DNA of 64,000 bases from Nocardia concava NBRC 100430. GTDB lineage: Bacteria > Actinomycetota > Actinomycetes > Mycobacteriales > Mycobacteriaceae. Positions within the stretch are counted from its first letter, which is position 1. Every line of letters begins with the position of its first letter. This document shows positions 24,449 through 33,558 of the stretch, in pieces. The position numbers were made by a program, and so were the translations under genes. Where the stretch lies: assembly GCF_000308815.1 (NCBI RefSeq), contig NZ_BAFX01000206.1, positions 1-64,000 of the forward strand, read 5' to 3'. Below the pieces are notes generated by a model. The model made no database searches and was not told the origin of the DNA. It was given only the letters and a program-made list of their open reading frames with translations.

Positions 24449-25261
24449 TCAGGGAATGCGCGCCACGCCGCCCAGCATGCTGACCGCCTCCGGGCGCGGA
24501 TGCGGCCGGTATTCCTCGGGCCGCCACAGGGTCACCGCGGTGATGCCCGGCGGGACCAGGGCGCACCCGTCGAAGAACTTGGCGAATTCCGCGCCCGAGC
24601 GGAGCCGGAACGGGACGCCGCTGCGCTGGTTGGCCTCGGTCGACCGGGCCAGGTCCTCCTCGTCGAGGTAGTCGCTGGTGGCGTGGGACATGACCAGGAA
24701 GCTGCCGGGCGCGAGCGGCTCGGTGAGCTGTCTGATCAGTTCGTAGGGATGGTTGTCGTCGGTCATGAAATGCATGACGGCGACAACCATGAGCGCGACC
24801 GGTTGGCTCAGGTCCAGGGTGGCCCGCAGGTCGGCATGGTTCAGGATGGCTTGCGGATCGCGGAGATCGGCGTCGATGAAGGCGGTCTTGCCCTCCGGGG
24901 AGCTGTTGAGCAGATCGCGGGCGTGCAGCAGCACGATCGGATCGTTGTCGACGTAGACGATGCGCGATTCCGGGGCGATGCCCTGCGCGATCTCGTGCAC
25001 ATTGCCCGCGGTGGGCAGGCCGCTGCCGATATCGAGGAACTGGCGGATGCCGGCCTCGGCGGTCAGGTACGCGGTCGCCCGGCGCAGGAAGTTGCGGTTC
25101 TCCACCGCCGCGAGCTGCACCGTCGGGAAGGCCTCGGCCACGGCGTCGGCGGATTCGCGATCGGCGGCGAAATTGTCCTTACCGCCGAGCCAGTAGTCGT
25201 ACCGGCGCGCCGGGTGCGGCTTGGTGGTGTCGATCCGCTCCGCCGCTGAATCCGAGTTCAC
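24449..25261 (-). CDS. SAM-dependent methyltransferase, Methyltransf_19 (DUF574) family
   Basis: 270 residues with the family hallmarks: RRYDYWLGGKDNFAADRE at the N-terminus, ENRNFLRRATAYL, the SAM-binding FLDIGSGLPTAGNVHE, VYVDNDPIVLLHARDLL, and VMSHATSDY. This is a large actinobacterial family of unknown substrate. The gene is divergent from the P450 with only 35 bp between start codons, so both promoters overlap and the P450 transcript is probably nearly leaderless. Confidence 0.9.
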   Translation of the reverse strand: MNSDSAAERIDTTKPHPARRYDYWLGGKDNFAADRESADAVAEAFPTVQLAAVENRNFLRRATAYLTAEAGIRQFLDIGSGLPTAGNVHEIAQGIAPESRIVYVDNDPIVLLHARDLLNSSPEGKTAFIDADLRDPQAILNHADLRATLDLSQPVALMVVAVMHFMTDDNHPYELIRQLTEPLAPGSFLVMSHATSDYLDEEDLARSTEANQRSGVPFRLRSGAEFAKFFDGCALVPPGITAVTLWRPEEYRPHPRPEAVSMLGGVARIP

Positions 25262-25296
25262 TTCGCTCCCAATTCTTTTCGGCTAGTGTCTGAAAC

Positions 25297-26475
25297 ATGG
25301 AGTTGCGCTATAGCCCATACGATTTCGCTGTCCACGCCGATCCGTATCCTTACTATGCCAGGTTGCGTAGCGAGGCCCCGGTTTACCGCAACGAGGACGA
25401 CGACTTCTGGGCCCTCTCACGCCACGCCGATGTGCTCGCCGCGCTGCGTGATTCCGAGCGTTTCTCCAGCAAGAACGGCCTGCGGATGGAGCCGGCGTTC
25501 TGGGGACCGCAGGCCGAGCGCTTCTTCTCGTTCGTGGCCATGGACCCGCCCAAGCACACCCGGCTGCGCGGCCTGGTGGCGCGCGCGTTCACCGCGCACC
25601 GGGTGCAGTCGCTGGGGCCGCGGCTGCGCGAGATCGCGGTCGGCCTGCTGGAACCGCTGCTGGCGCGCGGCAGTTTCGATCTGATGGCCGAGTTCGCCGG
25701 GCCGTTCCCGACCGAGGTGATCTCCGAACTGGTCGGTGTGCCCGAGAACGATCGCGAAATGCTGCGCAAGCTCGGCATGGAGATCATGTACACCGAGGAG
25801 GAGTCCACCGATCTGCGGCCCGAGGCCATGCAGGCCATCGGCGCGCTCGTCGGCTACTACACCGAGCTCACCATCGAGCGCGCGAAATCCCGTCAGGAGG
25901 ACCTGCTCTCGGGTCTGCTCGACGCCGCGGACGGGGACGACCGGCTGACTCCCGAGGAGATCGTCGGTGTCCTGATCCTGCTGATCGGCGCGGGCATCGA
26001 GACCAGCATGCTCACCTTCGGCAATGCCTGGCATGCGGCTTCGCTGCATCCCGACCAGCGGCGCCAGGCCCTCGACGGGCGCATCGACGCCTGGATCGCC
26101 GAGTCGATGCGCTGGGATCCGGCCACCCAGGCCCAGCTCCGCACCACCGTCGAACCGATCGAGCTGCACGGCGTTTCGATTCCGGCCGAGGCCCGCATCC
26201 TGCTGCTCACCGGTGCCGCGAACCGCGACCCGGAGGTCTTCGCCGACCCCGACACCTACGACCTGGACCGCGACACGTCGGCGTCGCTGGTGTTCGGCAG
26301 CGGGCGGCACCATTGCCTGGGCTCCAACCTGGCTCTGCTCGAACTGCGCACGGCCTTGACCGAAATCGCCGCCCGGGTCAGCGATTTCGAGGTGGACACG
26401 GCCGCTTCGAAGCGCATTCACGCCTCCAACAACCGGGGCTTCGCGAGCCTGCCCACCACCGTCACGCTGCGCTGA
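25297..26475 (+). CDS. Cytochrome P450
   Basis: 392 residues, typical soluble actinobacterial length. Landmarks: I-helix LLIGAGIETSMLTFGN, K-helix ESMR (ExxR), and heme loop FGSGRHHCLGSNLALLEL with the axial Cys; MDPPKHTRLRGLVARAFT is the usual early helix C region. Needs a ferredoxin and reductase encoded elsewhere. The stop overlaps the convergent PAP2 gene by 14 bp. Substrate unknown. Confidence 0.92.
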   Translation: MELRYSPYDFAVHADPYPYYARLRSEAPVYRNEDDDFWALSRHADVLAALRDSERFSSKNGLRMEPAFWGPQAERFFSFVAMDPPKHTRLRGLVARAFTAHRVQSLGPRLREIAVGLLEPLLARGSFDLMAEFAGPFPTEVISELVGVPENDREMLRKLGMEIMYTEEESTDLRPEAMQAIGALVGYYTELTIERAKSRQEDLLSGLLDAADGDDRLTPEEIVGVLILLIGAGIETSMLTFGNAWHAASLHPDQRRQALDGRIDAWIAESMRWDPATQAQLRTTVEPIELHGVSIPAEARILLLTGAANRDPEVFADPDTYDLDRDTSASLVFGSGRHHCLGSNLALLELRTALTEIAARVSDFEVDTAASKRIHASNNRGFASLPTTVTLR

Positions 26476-27193
26476 TTCCGTTTTCGCGGTCCGGGCTTCG
26501 CTTTTCGATGCCCCGGCGGATTCGCCGGGGCAGCACGGTGAGGCAGAAGGAGAGCCAGCACAGGCCGACCAGCCATCCGGCCAGGACGTCGGTCGGCCAG
26601 TGCACGCCCAGGTAGAGGCGGGACAGGCCGACCGCGATCACGAAGACGGTCGCGAGGACGAGCGCGGCGACGCGGGTCACGCGGCCCCAATAGGGCAGGG
26701 CCACCGCGACCAGGATCCCGAACACCACGGTCGAACCGAGCGCATGGCCCGACGGGTAGGAGTGGTTGGTCTCGGTGACCAGGTGGTCGATCACCGGTGG
26801 CCGATCGCGGCCGATCAGCAGTTTGCCGAAGTAGGTCAGCGCGCCCGCGCCGAGCGCGGCGATCGCGATCAGGATCGCCTGCTCCCAGTACCTGCGCCAG
26901 GCCAGCACGACAACCGCCAGGGTCGCGTAGATCGCGACGGACGTGGTGTCGCCCGCGGTACTGACCGCCTTGGCGAGAGCGGTCCAGGTGTCGGTGCGAT
27001 GGTCGATGAACCATTGCAGCCAGGCCGAATCCGGTCCGGCCGGGCCGTTGTACCAGAGCACCACACAGGTGAGCACGAGGATGGCCGAGGTCAGCGCCAG
27101 CATGACGAGTACACCGACGAGGGTGCGGTCGGGGTTACAGGTGGGGAAGTGCGCCGGGGTCGCGGCTTCCTCTGCTGGCGGTGCGGACGGCAT
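26462..27193 (-). CDS. PAP2-family membrane phosphatase
   Basis: 243 residues with several transmembrane helices and all three phosphatidic acid phosphatase motifs: KLLIGRDRPP, SYPSGHALGS and SRLYLGVHWPTDVLAG, the last carrying the catalytic His. Active-site loops face outward, so it probably dephosphorylates lipid or undecaprenyl phosphates. The N-terminal 30 residues are hydrophilic (MPSAPPAEEAATPAHF). Confidence 0.9.
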   Translation of the reverse strand: MPSAPPAEEAATPAHFPTCNPDRTLVGVLVMLALTSAILVLTCVVLWYNGPAGPDSAWLQWFIDHRTDTWTALAKAVSTAGDTTSVAIYATLAVVVLAWRRYWEQAILIAIAALGAGALTYFGKLLIGRDRPPVIDHLVTETNHSYPSGHALGSTVVFGILVAVALPYWGRVTRVAALVLATVFVIAVGLSRLYLGVHWPTDVLAGWLVGLCWLSFCLTVLPRRIRRGIEKRSPDRENGISAA

Positions 27194-27246
27194 ACCTTCG
27201 AGGTTGCCACGTCATCGCTGAGAGGATGTTGAGAGCCGGGCAGAAA

Positions 27247-27852
27247 TCAGCCCCCGGGCCGCAGCAGGCCCCGATTGACCAGGCCGAGCACCTGCGAGAC
27301 GGCGAAGTCGATATCGGCTCGGGCGGTGGGCAGCGAGCCGTCCAGAAGCAGATCGGCCAGTCCGTGAACGGCCGCCCACGCCGCGATCTCCGCGCCCGGC
27401 CGCAACTCCGGATCCATCAGCCCCGCCGCGGCCGCCTCGTCGAGGACTTGGCCGAGGACGCGGTGCGGGTCGTCGGCGGGCTCCGGCGGTGCCGTCGCAT
27501 GCGCGCCGAAGGCGGTGCGGAACAGCCCGGTTCGGGTCAGCGCGAAATCGATGTAGGCGGTGCCGACCGCGTGCAACCGCATCCGCGGATCCTCGGCGCG
27601 TGCGACGCGCTCGCGCATCTCGGCCGCGAGTTCGGCGCGAGCGTGGCGGGAGACCTCGGCGAGCAGGGCCTCGCGATCGGCGAAGTGGCGGTACGCGGCC
27701 GAATGCGAGACACCGGCCGCGCGGGCGACCTCCCGCAGCACCACACGATCCGGCCCGCCCTCGCCCGCGAGCGCGATGCCCGCCTCGACGAGGGCCGCAC
27801 GGAGTGCGCCGTGGTGATAGGTGGCCCGTCGCTCGGGACCCGCTGAACTCAT
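27247..27852 (-). CDS. TetR-family transcriptional regulator
   Basis: 201 residues from the ATG at 27852 (MSSAGPERRATYHHGALR); an in-frame ATG at 27909 is possible but would run into the promoter. The HTH is LREVARAAGVSHSAAYRHFA, and the C-terminal half matches the WHG-type ligand domain common in actinobacteria (FRTAFGAHATAP). Divergent from the methyltransferase gene. The intergenic region carries a strong promoter and a perfect inverted repeat, the likely site of its repression. Confidence 0.87.
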   Translation of the reverse strand: MSSAGPERRATYHHGALRAALVEAGIALAGEGGPDRVVLREVARAAGVSHSAAYRHFADREALLAEVSRHARAELAAEMRERVARAEDPRMRLHAVGTAYIDFALTRTGLFRTAFGAHATAPPEPADDPHRVLGQVLDEAAAAGLMDPELRPGAEIAAWAAVHGLADLLLDGSLPTARADIDFAVSQVLGLVNRGLLRPGG

Positions 27853-27883
27853 GGGAGTCAGGATCGCACAGTTCGCGGAGATG

Positions 27884-27912
27884 TTGACGGCGGTCACATC
27901 GGCTCGCATACT
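27884..27912 (+). promoter_or_regulatory. Sigma-A-type promoter of the methyltransferase gene
   Basis: TTGACG (27884-27889), 17 bases, CATACT (27907-27912). Expected start of transcription is near 27919, at the left edge of the inverted repeat. Confidence 0.6.
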
Positions 27913-27919
27913 GGCAGAT

Positions 27920-27934
27920 GTGACCAGTGGTCAC
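27920..27934. promoter_or_regulatory. Probable TetR operator (6-3-6 inverted repeat)
   Basis: GTGACC-AGT-GGTCAC is a perfect inverted repeat directly after the predicted -10 box and between the divergent tetR and methyltransferase genes. Size and place fit a TetR-dimer site that blocks transcription initiation. Confidence 0.6.
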
Positions 27935-27974
27935 TCTCCGGCCCGCGCCCAGCCTTCGAATGAAAAGTGCTGAT

Positions 27975-28781
27975 ATGAACGACATCTCAGTCGACTCGCC
28001 CTACTCCTCCGGCGTCTCCCGGATCGACATCGAAAAGGCCCTGATCGCGGCCGGACGCGACCTCGACGCACTACAACTCACCGACCTCGCCCTGGTGGAG
28101 GACTTCCACACCATGGGCCGGATCGCGACCGGGGGACTGGCCGAGCTCGCCGCTCTCACACCGCGGACGAGGGTTCTCGATGCCGGCAGCGGAATCGGCG
28201 GCACCGCCCGCTACGTCGCGGACACCTACGGCTGCCAGGTGACCGCGGTCGACCTGACCGAGGACTACTGCGCAACATCGCGCTGGCTCAACGGCCTGGT
28301 CGGCCTGGACGACCGCATCGTCGTGCAGCAGGGCGACGTCACCGAATTACCGTTCGCAGATGGCACTTTCGATGTCGTGTTCAGCCAACACGTCCAGATG
28401 AACATTCCCGACAAGGCCGCGCTATACCGTGAGGCGCACCGCGTACTGGATACCGCTGGTCTACTTGCCATTTGGGACATCACCAGCGCCGAGGACGCCG
28501 TCCCGTCCTACCCGCTACCCTGGGCCGACCACCCGGACCAGAGCCATCTGATAACACCGGCCGACCTACGTGCACTACTCGAACGCTCGTCCTTCACGAT
28601 CGAACACTGGGACGATCTCACCGACCAGGCCGCCACCATCATGCGAATGGTGCTAGCCACCCCACCGAACCCCGTTGGCCTGCAAGTATTCGTACCCAAT
28701 TTCGCCGAAAAGATCGAGCACCTGACCCAGGGCCTCGCCGACGGCCGCCTGCGCGCCATTCGAGCTATAGCGGTCAAGTAA
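27975..28781 (+). CDS. Class I SAM-dependent methyltransferase
   Basis: 268 residues from the ATG at 27975 (MNDISVDSPYSSGVSRIDIE); an ATG at 27960 is also possible and neither has a strong RBS. SAM-binding motif I is VLDAGSGIGGTARYVA, motif II VTAVDLTEDY, post-motif FADGTFDVVFSQHVQMNIPD. The pattern resembles the small-molecule methyltransferases near ubiE/gsmt, which methylate amines or quinones. Probably repressed by the adjacent TetR. Confidence 0.87.
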   Translation: MNDISVDSPYSSGVSRIDIEKALIAAGRDLDALQLTDLALVEDFHTMGRIATGGLAELAALTPRTRVLDAGSGIGGTARYVADTYGCQVTAVDLTEDYCATSRWLNGLVGLDDRIVVQQGDVTELPFADGTFDVVFSQHVQMNIPDKAALYREAHRVLDTAGLLAIWDITSAEDAVPSYPLPWADHPDQSHLITPADLRALLERSSFTIEHWDDLTDQAATIMRMVLATPPNPVGLQVFVPNFAEKIEHLTQGLADGRLRAIRAIAVK

Positions 28782-28797
28782 GTCCGGTGCGACGACC

Positions 28798-29745
28798 TCA
28801 GCAGCCCAGGCAGCCGGGCGGGACGATCTCGCACCACCAGGGTTTCGGGGGTGGGATGGGTTCATTGGGGTCGCCCGCTCCGGAGACGACCCAGTCGCCC
28901 TGTACGGATACCTCACGGCCGTCCAGGGAACGGGTGGCGGGGCCGGTGGCGACGGAACCGTCGAGGTTGAACTTGCTGCCGTGGCAGGGGCAGTTGATGG
29001 TGCCGCCGGAGATCTCGTTGACGGCGCAGCCGAGGTGGGTGCAGATGACCGAGAGCCCGACATAGTTGCCCGCATTGGGCTGTGTCACAACGGTATTGCC
29101 GACGATCAGGCCGCCGCCCACCGGAATCTCGGAGGTGCGGGCGAGGGCATTGTCGGGTGCGCCGGGCTCGGTCACCGTGACCGGGGCGGGCTCGGCGGCC
29201 TGCGGTTGTTCGGCGGCCGGTGCCACCGGTGGCGCGGGGGCTGGACCCGCTATCAGTTGTCCCGCTTGCACATTGACCTCACGCTCCGCGAGCCCGCGAG
29301 TAGCGGGACCGCGGATCAGGGATCCGTCGAGCGCGAATTGGCTTCCGTGGCAAGGGCAATTGATGACGCCGCCCGAGATGGAGTTGACCGCGCAGCCCTG
29401 GTGTGGGCACACCGTCGAAAAGGCAAGGTAGTTACCGGCATTCGGCTGGGTGACCACGGTGTCGCCGAGGATCACGCCGCCGCCGACCGGCACCTGGGAG
29501 GCGGCCGCCAGGACGGTCCCGTTCAGCGGGGCCGGACCCGGTTCCGCCGCAGGCACTTCCGAAGTGGGCGATGGCGTCGTGGTGGGCGGTGCGGTGGTGA
29601 GCGGAGCGCCAGTGGTGGTGGTCGTCGCGGTGGATGTGGTTGCGGCTGTCGGCGACGTCCCGCGCTGCGTCGTGCAAGCGGCCGCCGCCATCACCACCCC
29701 CGCCGCGACGACGATCTCCCTGCGCCCTATGTGATCGACACTCAT
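28798..29745 (-). CDS. Exported lipoprotein with two tandem Rieske [2Fe-2S] domains
   Basis: 315 residues. The N-terminus has twin Arg (GRREIVVAAGVVMAAAAC) ending in a lipobox-like AAAAC, so it is probably Tat-exported and lipid-anchored, followed by a Thr/Pro linker. Two complete Rieske domains follow: CPHQGC...CPCHGSQF (about 110-160) and CTHLGC...CPCHGSKF (about 235-285), each with the two Cys and two His of the cluster. Internal duplication is evident (SEIPVGGG/SQVPVGGG, NAGNYLAFS/NAGNYVGLS). Likely a two-cluster electron carrier; partners unknown. Confidence 0.9.
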   Translation of the reverse strand: MSVDHIGRREIVVAAGVVMAAAACTTQRGTSPTAATTSTATTTTTGAPLTTAPPTTTPSPTSEVPAAEPGPAPLNGTVLAAASQVPVGGGVILGDTVVTQPNAGNYLAFSTVCPHQGCAVNSISGGVINCPCHGSQFALDGSLIRGPATRGLAEREVNVQAGQLIAGPAPAPPVAPAAEQPQAAEPAPVTVTEPGAPDNALARTSEIPVGGGLIVGNTVVTQPNAGNYVGLSVICTHLGCAVNEISGGTINCPCHGSKFNLDGSVATGPATRSLDGREVSVQGDWVVSGAGDPNEPIPPPKPWWCEIVPPGCLGC

Positions 29746-29870
29746 GGTGAACCTCGATTGCTCGGCACGCCGATGTGGTTGAAACGGGACAGCCCCTGAT
29801 TCGGTTCGATCGTCACGATCACCGGTTCTGTGTCACGGTGGAAATCGTGTTCGGCGAGCGTGTGGCGAAG

Positions 29871-30920
29871 ATGAGGTGGCGGCCGGGATCCGGGCGTCTG
29901 GTGACGATCATGGCGGTCTGTTTCGGCCTCACCGTGGTGATCACCCGCCTGTACCTGATGGCCTCGGGCTATCCCAAGATCGGCGGCAAGACCTACCACA
30001 TCGCACACGCCCTGTTCGGCGGATTACTGCTGGTCATCGCCTGTCTGGTGGTTTTCCTGTTCGCCGGGCGCGCGGCGCTGAACACCGCGGCCATGCTCTC
30101 CGGCGTCGGACTGGGCCTGTTCATCGACGAGGTCGGCAAGTTCATCACCTCGGACAACGACTACTTCTTCCCGCTGGCCGCGCCCATCATCTACCTGGCC
30201 TTCCTGCTGATCGTACTGGTCGCCCGCTATGCCGCGCGCAGCCGGATCCGCCCGCCCGCGCTGGTGCTCGCCGATGTCACCGCCCAGGTCGGCATGGATC
30301 TGGGCGCGCCGATCAGCCTGGAACAACGCAACTATCTCCTCGACAACCTCGACCGCGTGGACCGTAGCGGTTTCAGTCCCGACACCGTGCAACTCTGCGA
30401 CGCTCTCGGCGCCTACCTGCGCACCACCCACCGGCGGGCCGAACCCTCCCGTTTCGCCCGGCTGGGGCGCGTGCACCGGCGCTTCGAAAACACACTGCTC
30501 CCGCAGCGACTGATGGCGGCCCTGCTCATCGCGGTGCTCATCGGCCATGCCGCCTGGACGCTGCTGCGGCTGGTGCTGGCCGTCATCGTGCTCGCGGGCT
30601 GGCATTCGCCGTGGACGCCGCTCAACCATTTCCTCGATGTCACCCAGAATCACGGATGGAAATCGTTGGTGGGCTTGGGCATCGCGGCGGTGGCCGAGCT
30701 GCTCGTCGGCATCGGCTGCGCGGCGGCCGCGTGGCAGTGGATCCGCGGCCGGGTCGATATCGGTGTCCGGTGGGGCATCTGGTCCAACATCTTGTCCCTG
30801 ACCGTGGTGAACGTGCTGGCAAGCTATTTCAGCCAGTTCCTGACCGTGTTCACCGCCATAGCCGAAGCCCTGCTGCTTTGGCTCCTCATCCGCTACCGGA
30901 CGCGATACTGTTCGGTGTGA
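29871..30920 (+). CDS. Polytopic membrane protein of unknown function
   Basis: 349 residues from the ATG at 29871 (MRWRPGSGRLV); GTG codons 24 bases and more upstream are alternatives. About eight transmembrane helices in two groups (four before residue 140, three or four after 215) flank a soluble segment of about 70 residues. A conserved-looking GLGLFIDEVGKFITSDNDYFF lies between helices three and four. No catalytic motif is recognised. Its stop overlaps the start of the RodA gene (GTGA), so a shared role in the cell envelope is plausible. Confidence 0.7.
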   Translation: MRWRPGSGRLVTIMAVCFGLTVVITRLYLMASGYPKIGGKTYHIAHALFGGLLLVIACLVVFLFAGRAALNTAAMLSGVGLGLFIDEVGKFITSDNDYFFPLAAPIIYLAFLLIVLVARYAARSRIRPPALVLADVTAQVGMDLGAPISLEQRNYLLDNLDRVDRSGFSPDTVQLCDALGAYLRTTHRRAEPSRFARLGRVHRRFENTLLPQRLMAALLIAVLIGHAAWTLLRLVLAVIVLAGWHSPWTPLNHFLDVTQNHGWKSLVGLGIAAVAELLVGIGCAAAAWQWIRGRVDIGVRWGIWSNILSLTVVNVLASYFSQFLTVFTAIAEALLLWLLIRYRTRYCSV

Positions 30921-32368
30921 GCGCATTTCGGCACAGCCCTCCCCCGGCGAAGTCGAGAGGGCGGGTTCCGCGCAATGCCGAGCTACTGCTGTGCGTGGCG
31001 GCGCTGGCCCTGACCGCCTTCGCGTATCTGGCCATGACCTCGGCCACCGGCAACGGCATCGACGGCCAGGGCATCCGGGCGTTACTGGTTTTCACGGTGT
31101 TCGTGCTGGTGTCCCATCTGGCCGTGCGCCGCTGGGCGCCCGCCGCCGACCCGGTGCTGCTGCCCTGCGTGGTGCTGCTCAACGGCGTCGGCCTGGTGCT
31201 CATCGACCGGCTCGACCGCGCCGAGGCGACCACCGCCAAGAACGCGGGCAAGGCGATCCCCTCCTCGGATTCCGCGCATCAGCTGATCTGGACCGGCCTG
31301 GGCATGCTGCTGTTCGTGCTGGTGCTGGTCCTCATACCCGACCACACCAAACCCGCGCGCTACGGCTACACCTGCGGTCTGGCGGGCGTGTTCCTGCTGC
31401 TCATCCCCGCGCTGCTGCCGTCGCGATTCAGCGAGGTCAACGGCGGCAAGAGCTGGATCCTGCTGAGCGGATTCTCGATTCAGCCCGGTGAATTCGCGAA
31501 GGTGCTGCTCATCATCTTCATCGCCGCGTTCCTGGTGGCCAACCGGGAACTGTTCACCGTCGCCGGAAAACGCTTCCTGGGCATGACCTTCCCGCGGCTG
31601 CGCGACCTCGCCCCATTGCTGCTGGTCACCTTCGTCGCGGTGCTGGTACTCGTCTACGAGAAGAACCTGGGCTTCTCGCTGCTGATCTTCGGGACCGTGC
31701 TGGCCATGATGTACATCGCCACCGGGCGGGCGTCGTGGCTGCTGATCGGCCTGGCCATGTTCTCCGTCGGCGCGATCATCGCCTACAACCTGTTCGGCCA
31801 CGTGCGGGTGCGCGTGCAGGTGTGGGAGGACCCGTTCGCCACGTATTACACGACGGGATACCAGATCTCGCAGGGCCTGTTCGGCATGGGCACCGGCGGC
31901 CTGGCCGGGACCGGGCTGGGCAGCGGGCGGCCGCAGGACGTGCCGTTCGCCAAGACCGACTTCATCATCTCCACCATCGGCGAGGAGCTCGGGCTGATCG
32001 GGTTGGGCGCGGTGCTCGCGCTGTTCCTGATCCTGTGCGTGCGCGGTTTCAGCGCCGCCCTCACCACCCGCGACGCCTTCGGCAAGCTGCTCGGCGGCGG
32101 GCTGGCGTTCTCCATCGGCTGGCAGCTGTTCGTGGTCGTCGGCGGTGTCACCAAACTGATTCCGCTGACCGGTCTCACCACCCCGTTCATGTCCTACGGC
32201 GGATCCTCGCTGCTGGCCAACTACATCATTCTGGCGTTGCTCATCCGCATCTCCGCCGACGCCCGCTCGGCCCCGCCGCCGCCCACCCGGCCGGTGCCGA
32301 CCGTCCCGCCCATCGCCGAGGCCATGACCGAACACGTGTCGCGTCGTCTACTGCCACGCCGACGCTGA
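30917..32368 (+). CDS. rodA: RodA/FtsW-family SEDS glycosyltransferase
   Basis: 483 residues from the GTG at 30917, coupled to the upstream gene. Matches mycobacterial RodA throughout: RNAELLL near the start, LLLPCVVLLNGVGLVLIDRL, ARYGYTCGLAGVFLLLIPAL, GFSIQPGEFAKVLLIIF, FAKTDFIISTIGEELGL, and LIPLTGLTTPFMSYGGSSLLANY. SEDS proteins polymerise peptidoglycan from lipid II together with a class B PBP. There is no PBP, kinase or phosphatase gene beside it, unlike the main rodA-pbpA locus, so this is probably an extra copy. Confidence 0.88.
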   Translation: MSAFRHSPPPAKSRGRVPRNAELLLCVAALALTAFAYLAMTSATGNGIDGQGIRALLVFTVFVLVSHLAVRRWAPAADPVLLPCVVLLNGVGLVLIDRLDRAEATTAKNAGKAIPSSDSAHQLIWTGLGMLLFVLVLVLIPDHTKPARYGYTCGLAGVFLLLIPALLPSRFSEVNGGKSWILLSGFSIQPGEFAKVLLIIFIAAFLVANRELFTVAGKRFLGMTFPRLRDLAPLLLVTFVAVLVLVYEKNLGFSLLIFGTVLAMMYIATGRASWLLIGLAMFSVGAIIAYNLFGHVRVRVQVWEDPFATYYTTGYQISQGLFGMGTGGLAGTGLGSGRPQDVPFAKTDFIISTIGEELGLIGLGAVLALFLILCVRGFSAALTTRDAFGKLLGGGLAFSIGWQLFVVVGGVTKLIPLTGLTTPFMSYGGSSLLANYIILALLIRISADARSAPPPPTRPVPTVPPIAEAMTEHVSRRLLPRRR

Positions 32369-32413
32369 GCCAAACCCTGTGCCGCCCGGCCGCAATGGGT
32401 GGAAGCTGTTCGG

Positions 32414-33487
32414 GTGACATCTTCAAGCCCAGCGGGTCGGACCGCGCTCGACAATGTCCGAGTCTTCGACGGCCGCACCCTCAGCGAACCCACCACCATC
32501 GTCATCGACGGCCCGGTCCTGGGCACCGACGACACCGGCGCGCAGCGCATCGACGCGGCGGGCGCGTTCCTGCTCCCCGGCTTCATCGACGCACATGTGC
32601 ACATCAACGACGCCGAATCTCCCGGCCGTTTCACACCTTTCGGCGTGACGACCGCGCTGGACATGGCCAGTGACCCTGACGTTGTCGCGAGCCTGCGCAA
32701 TACGCTCGGCACGACCGACATCCGCAGCGCGGGCATGGCCATCGTCGGCCCCGAAGGCATGCACAGCACCTTCCTGCCCGAACCCGCCGTCATCCGCACC
32801 CTCGACCAGGCCGAACCCATGGTGGCCCAACGGCATTCCACCGGTTCGGACTACATCAAACTGGTCCTCGAGGCCCCGGGTGAGGGCGGCCCCGATCCCG
32901 CGGCGGCGAAAGCCGTTGTCGCCGAGGCGCGCGCCCGTGACCTGCTGGTCATCGCCCACGCGGCATCGGTCGGCGCGTACGAGCTGGCGATCGATCTCGG
33001 AGTCGACTTCATCACGCACGTACCCGTGGGATATCCATTGCCCCAGCACGATATCGACCGCATCGCAGCCGAATCCCGCGTGGTAGTCCCCACCCTCACC
33101 ATGATGGAGGGCATGGCCGCCGCCCGCGGCGTCCCCCAGGCCTTCGACGCCGCCCTCGCCAATGTCACCGCCCTGCACGCCGCGGGCGTCCCGATCCTGG
33201 CCGGCACCGACTCCAACGCCTCCCCGGGCGTCCCCGTCAACCCGCCCTTCGGCGAAAGCCTCCACTACGAACTGGAACTCCTGGTCCGAGCGGGCCTGTC
33301 CCCGCTCGAAGCCCTCAACGCCGCAACTGCGCTGCCCGCCCGCCACTTCAACCTCACCGACCGAGGCGCCATCACCCCCGGCCTCCGCGCCGACCTCGTC
33401 CTCCTCGAAGCCAACCCCCTCGACGACATTACTGCGACCAGGCGAATCCGCCAGGTCTGGTCCGCGGGCATCCCCGTCCCCCACTGA
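32414..33487 (+). CDS. Amidohydrolase (imidazolonepropionase-like metal-dependent hydrolase)
   Basis: 357 residues from the GTG at 32414 after GGTGGAAG; a GTG at 32399 is an alternative. Metal site pattern: DAHVHIND, the Lys-containing YIKLVLE, HAASVGAYEL and THVPVG, and AGTDSN near the C-terminus, followed by the usual GLSPLEALNAATALPAR. Family members hydrolyse cyclic amides or related C-N bonds in the cytosol. Followed by a strong hairpin. Confidence 0.85.
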   Translation: MTSSSPAGRTALDNVRVFDGRTLSEPTTIVIDGPVLGTDDTGAQRIDAAGAFLLPGFIDAHVHINDAESPGRFTPFGVTTALDMASDPDVVASLRNTLGTTDIRSAGMAIVGPEGMHSTFLPEPAVIRTLDQAEPMVAQRHSTGSDYIKLVLEAPGEGGPDPAAAKAVVAEARARDLLVIAHAASVGAYELAIDLGVDFITHVPVGYPLPQHDIDRIAAESRVVVPTLTMMEGMAAARGVPQAFDAALANVTALHAAGVPILAGTDSNASPGVPVNPPFGESLHYELELLVRAGLSPLEALNAATALPARHFNLTDRGAITPGLRADLVLLEANPLDDITATRRIRQVWSAGIPVPH

Positions 33488-33492
33488 CATTT

Positions 33493-33558
33493 CAAGATCA
33501 AGGAGCTCTCACCGCGCCGATTCGGGCAGATTTCAGCAGTGAGAGCTCCCTGATCTTG
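33493..33558. terminator. 20-bp stem hairpin after the amidohydrolase gene
   Basis: Left arm 33493-33512 and right arm 33539-33558 are complementary over 20 positions with one G-T pair, with a 26-base loop, six bases after the stop codon. There is only TTAT and no long U-run, so it may be a terminator, an RNA-stabilising element, or a miniature repeat. Nothing else is seen in the following 225 bp. Confidence 0.55.

Noticed and set aside
30024..32335. Long His/Gln-rich minus-strand ORFs
   Set aside because: Antisense to the polytopic membrane protein and RodA genes; His/Gln richness is a strand artefact.
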